DNA of 6,973 nt from an uncultured Bacteroidales bacterium (GTDB lineage Bacteria; Bacteroidota; Bacteroidia; Bacteroidales; UBA932), in assembly GCA_946062035.1 (NCBI GenBank), contig CAMGTS010000067.1, positions 1 through 6,973 on the forward strand, written 5' to 3'. Made by a program: the position numbers and the translations under genes. A model generated the notes under the pieces. That model was not told the origin of the DNA and did no database searches. It saw only the letters and a list, made by a program, of their open reading frames with translations. Positions 5,563-6,973 of the stretch are shown piece after piece; position 1 is the first letter of the stretch; each line of letters starts with the position of its first letter.

Positions 5563-6935
5563 TGAAAAAAGCGATATTACTTTTAGCGCTCCTTACGTCC
5601 GTTAGCTTTTCATTTGCGCAAAGTGAGTTGAATCTTGCGCAATGTGAGGAGATCGCTTTGGAAAACAATAGGCAGATTAAGGCGGCGGGGTATAAGACAT
5701 ACGCCGCCAGGCAGACATCTTTGGGAATGAAAGGAAACTTCTTTCCCGAGTTCAAATTTTCCGCTACGGGTCTTTACAGCACGACGAACGAATCTTTGAA
5801 GATTGAAGGGGGGAATCTGCCGGTCTTGGCCCCTTCTGCGACTTCGCCTACAGGTATGGCTCCCACAGGGGAGTTCGCATATTTTCCAGGGCTTTCTATA
5901 GACTTTAAGATGAGAGAGTTATTCAACTCCGGGGTTACCCTTGAACAGCCTATATATGCCGGTGGCAAAATCTCTGCCGCATATCGGCTTTCAAAGCTTG
6001 GAGTGGAAATAGCACAACAGAACGAGCGTCTTACTAAAACAGAAGTGATAGTCTCTACTGACAACGCTTATGCCAATGCGGTAAAAGCGGCTGAATTGGA
6101 GAAAGTAGCGGTGAAATATCATGATGCTTTGCAAGAGCTGTACAGAAATATCGAGAGTGCGTTGAGAAACGGCATGGCGACCCGAAATGATCTTTTGAAA
6201 GTGCAGGTTAAGCTGAATGACGCCCAACTCAAGCTTATGAAAGCGAGAAATGCAATCAGATTGGCTCGTATAAACCTTTGTCACACAATTGGTCTGCCAT
6301 TGGACAGCAATATTGTGGTGTCTTCCGCATGGCCGGAGGTGGCTGTTCCGTCAGATATTTTGATGGATATCTCGGCAAGACCTGAGTATGATATGCTCGA
6401 TATGCAGGTAAAAGCAGCTTCAGAGGAGGTCAAGATCCAGAGAGCCAATCAGTTGCCCCAAATAGGCGTTGTGGCGAATTATGGCTACACTTATGGAGCG
6501 AAGATTAATGACCAAAGACTTTTCAACAGCACCGGCAGCAATGTCATGGTTACCCTCTCAGTCCCGATTTTCCATTTCGGCAAATATTCGCATGAGTTGA
6601 AATCGGCAAAATACAAAGAGGAACAACTTCGTGAGGAGCGTCAGTATAGGAATGAATTAATGTATTTGGAAGCGACCCGTGCCGCGAATAATTTAGCTGA
6701 GGCGCAGTTGGAGTGTCAGGTTGCGGAAAAATCTTTGGAACAGGCTGCGGAGAATATGCGTATAAGCGGGAAAAGCTATGAATTGGGAGAGGAAACTCTT
6801 GGGGATTATCTTGAATCTCAGGTGCTTTGGCAGCAAGCATGGCAGGAGAAGGTCGAATCCCAATACAAGCTCTATATCGCTTTTGTCGAATATAAACGTG
6901 CTTCGGGCAATTTTGTCGTGGAGCGTGAACTGTAG
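5559..6935 (+). CDS. TolC-family outer-membrane efflux channel
   Basis: This 458-residue outer-membrane factor provides the exit duct for the adaptor-pump complex. A signal peptide occupies residues 1-20 (hydrophobic LLLALLTSVSFSFA) with likely signal peptidase I cleavage between Ala20 and Gln21. There is no lipobox, unlike OprM-type channels. The mature protein begins with the family's typical LNLAQCEEIALENNRQIK helix and contains two tandem OEP repeats, about 25-240 and 265-455, rich in long Ala/Glu/Leu helices. The beta-barrel strands lie near FFPEFKFSATGLYS in the first repeat and LPQIGVVANYGYTYG in the second. The start may be ATG 5559 or ATG 5562; both retain the signal peptide, and the pump TGA overlaps the first. 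The gene ends with TAG 38 nt before the window edge. No terminator is visible in the remaining bases, so it cannot be said whether the operon continues. Confidence 0.94.
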   Translation: MMKKAILLLALLTSVSFSFAQSELNLAQCEEIALENNRQIKAAGYKTYAARQTSLGMKGNFFPEFKFSATGLYSTTNESLKIEGGNLPVLAPSATSPTGMAPTGEFAYFPGLSIDFKMRELFNSGVTLEQPIYAGGKISAAYRLSKLGVEIAQQNERLTKTEVIVSTDNAYANAVKAAELEKVAVKYHDALQELYRNIESALRNGMATRNDLLKVQVKLNDAQLKLMKARNAIRLARINLCHTIGLPLDSNIVVSSAWPEVAVPSDILMDISARPEYDMLDMQVKAASEEVKIQRANQLPQIGVVANYGYTYGAKINDQRLFNSTGSNVMVTLSVPIFHFGKYSHELKSAKYKEEQLREERQYRNELMYLEATRAANNLAEAQLECQVAEKSLEQAAENMRISGKSYELGEETLGDYLESQVLWQQAWQEKVESQYKLYIAFVEYKRASGNFVVEREL

Positions 6936-6973
6936 ACTAAGTTATCTACTCCGATAATTTTTGGGTGAGACCT

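Overview
The window looks like chromosomal DNA of a member of the Bacteroidota, most likely Bacteroidales. The evidence is the family character of the proteins: a Smr-domain protein close to the C-terminal part of Bacteroides-type DUF2027 proteins, and an RND pump with the VDNA version of the TM4 motif typical of Bacteroidota pumps. A Bacteroidota-style promoter element (TAnnTTTG type) lies on the minus strand near the left edge, and several starts lack a Shine-Dalgarno sequence. Genus cannot be settled from the sequence alone.

Layout. Positions 1-280 contain no convincing gene. They hold a leftward (minus-strand) promoter with a roughly 90-nt leader for a gene beyond the left edge, overlapped by an operator-like palindrome. 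Then come two small rightward housekeeping-type genes: a short stand-alone Smr-domain protein (281-709) and a MutT-like NUDIX hydrolase (845-1228). The gaps before the NUDIX gene (710-844) and after it (1229-1390) each carry a diverged copy of what looks like one small inverted-repeat element.

The rest (1391-6935) is a complete tripartite RND efflux operon in the usual order: lipoprotein periplasmic adaptor, inner-membrane RND pump, outer-membrane TolC-like channel. Both internal junctions overlap by 4 nt, each with a tandem ATGATG and a good Shine-Dalgarno just upstream, so the three proteins are probably translationally coupled. Together they would form a proton-driven export channel across both membranes. 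The substrate cannot be read from the sequence. No regulator gene is adjacent within the window, but two related AT-rich palindromes lie in the operon's upstream region, one of them over the adaptor start codon.

Nothing here is clearly a new multi-gene system. The points most worth a second look are the repeated inverted-repeat element, the two operator-like palindromes, the trimmed Smr protein, and an extra segment of about 30 residues in the pump's second periplasmic region.
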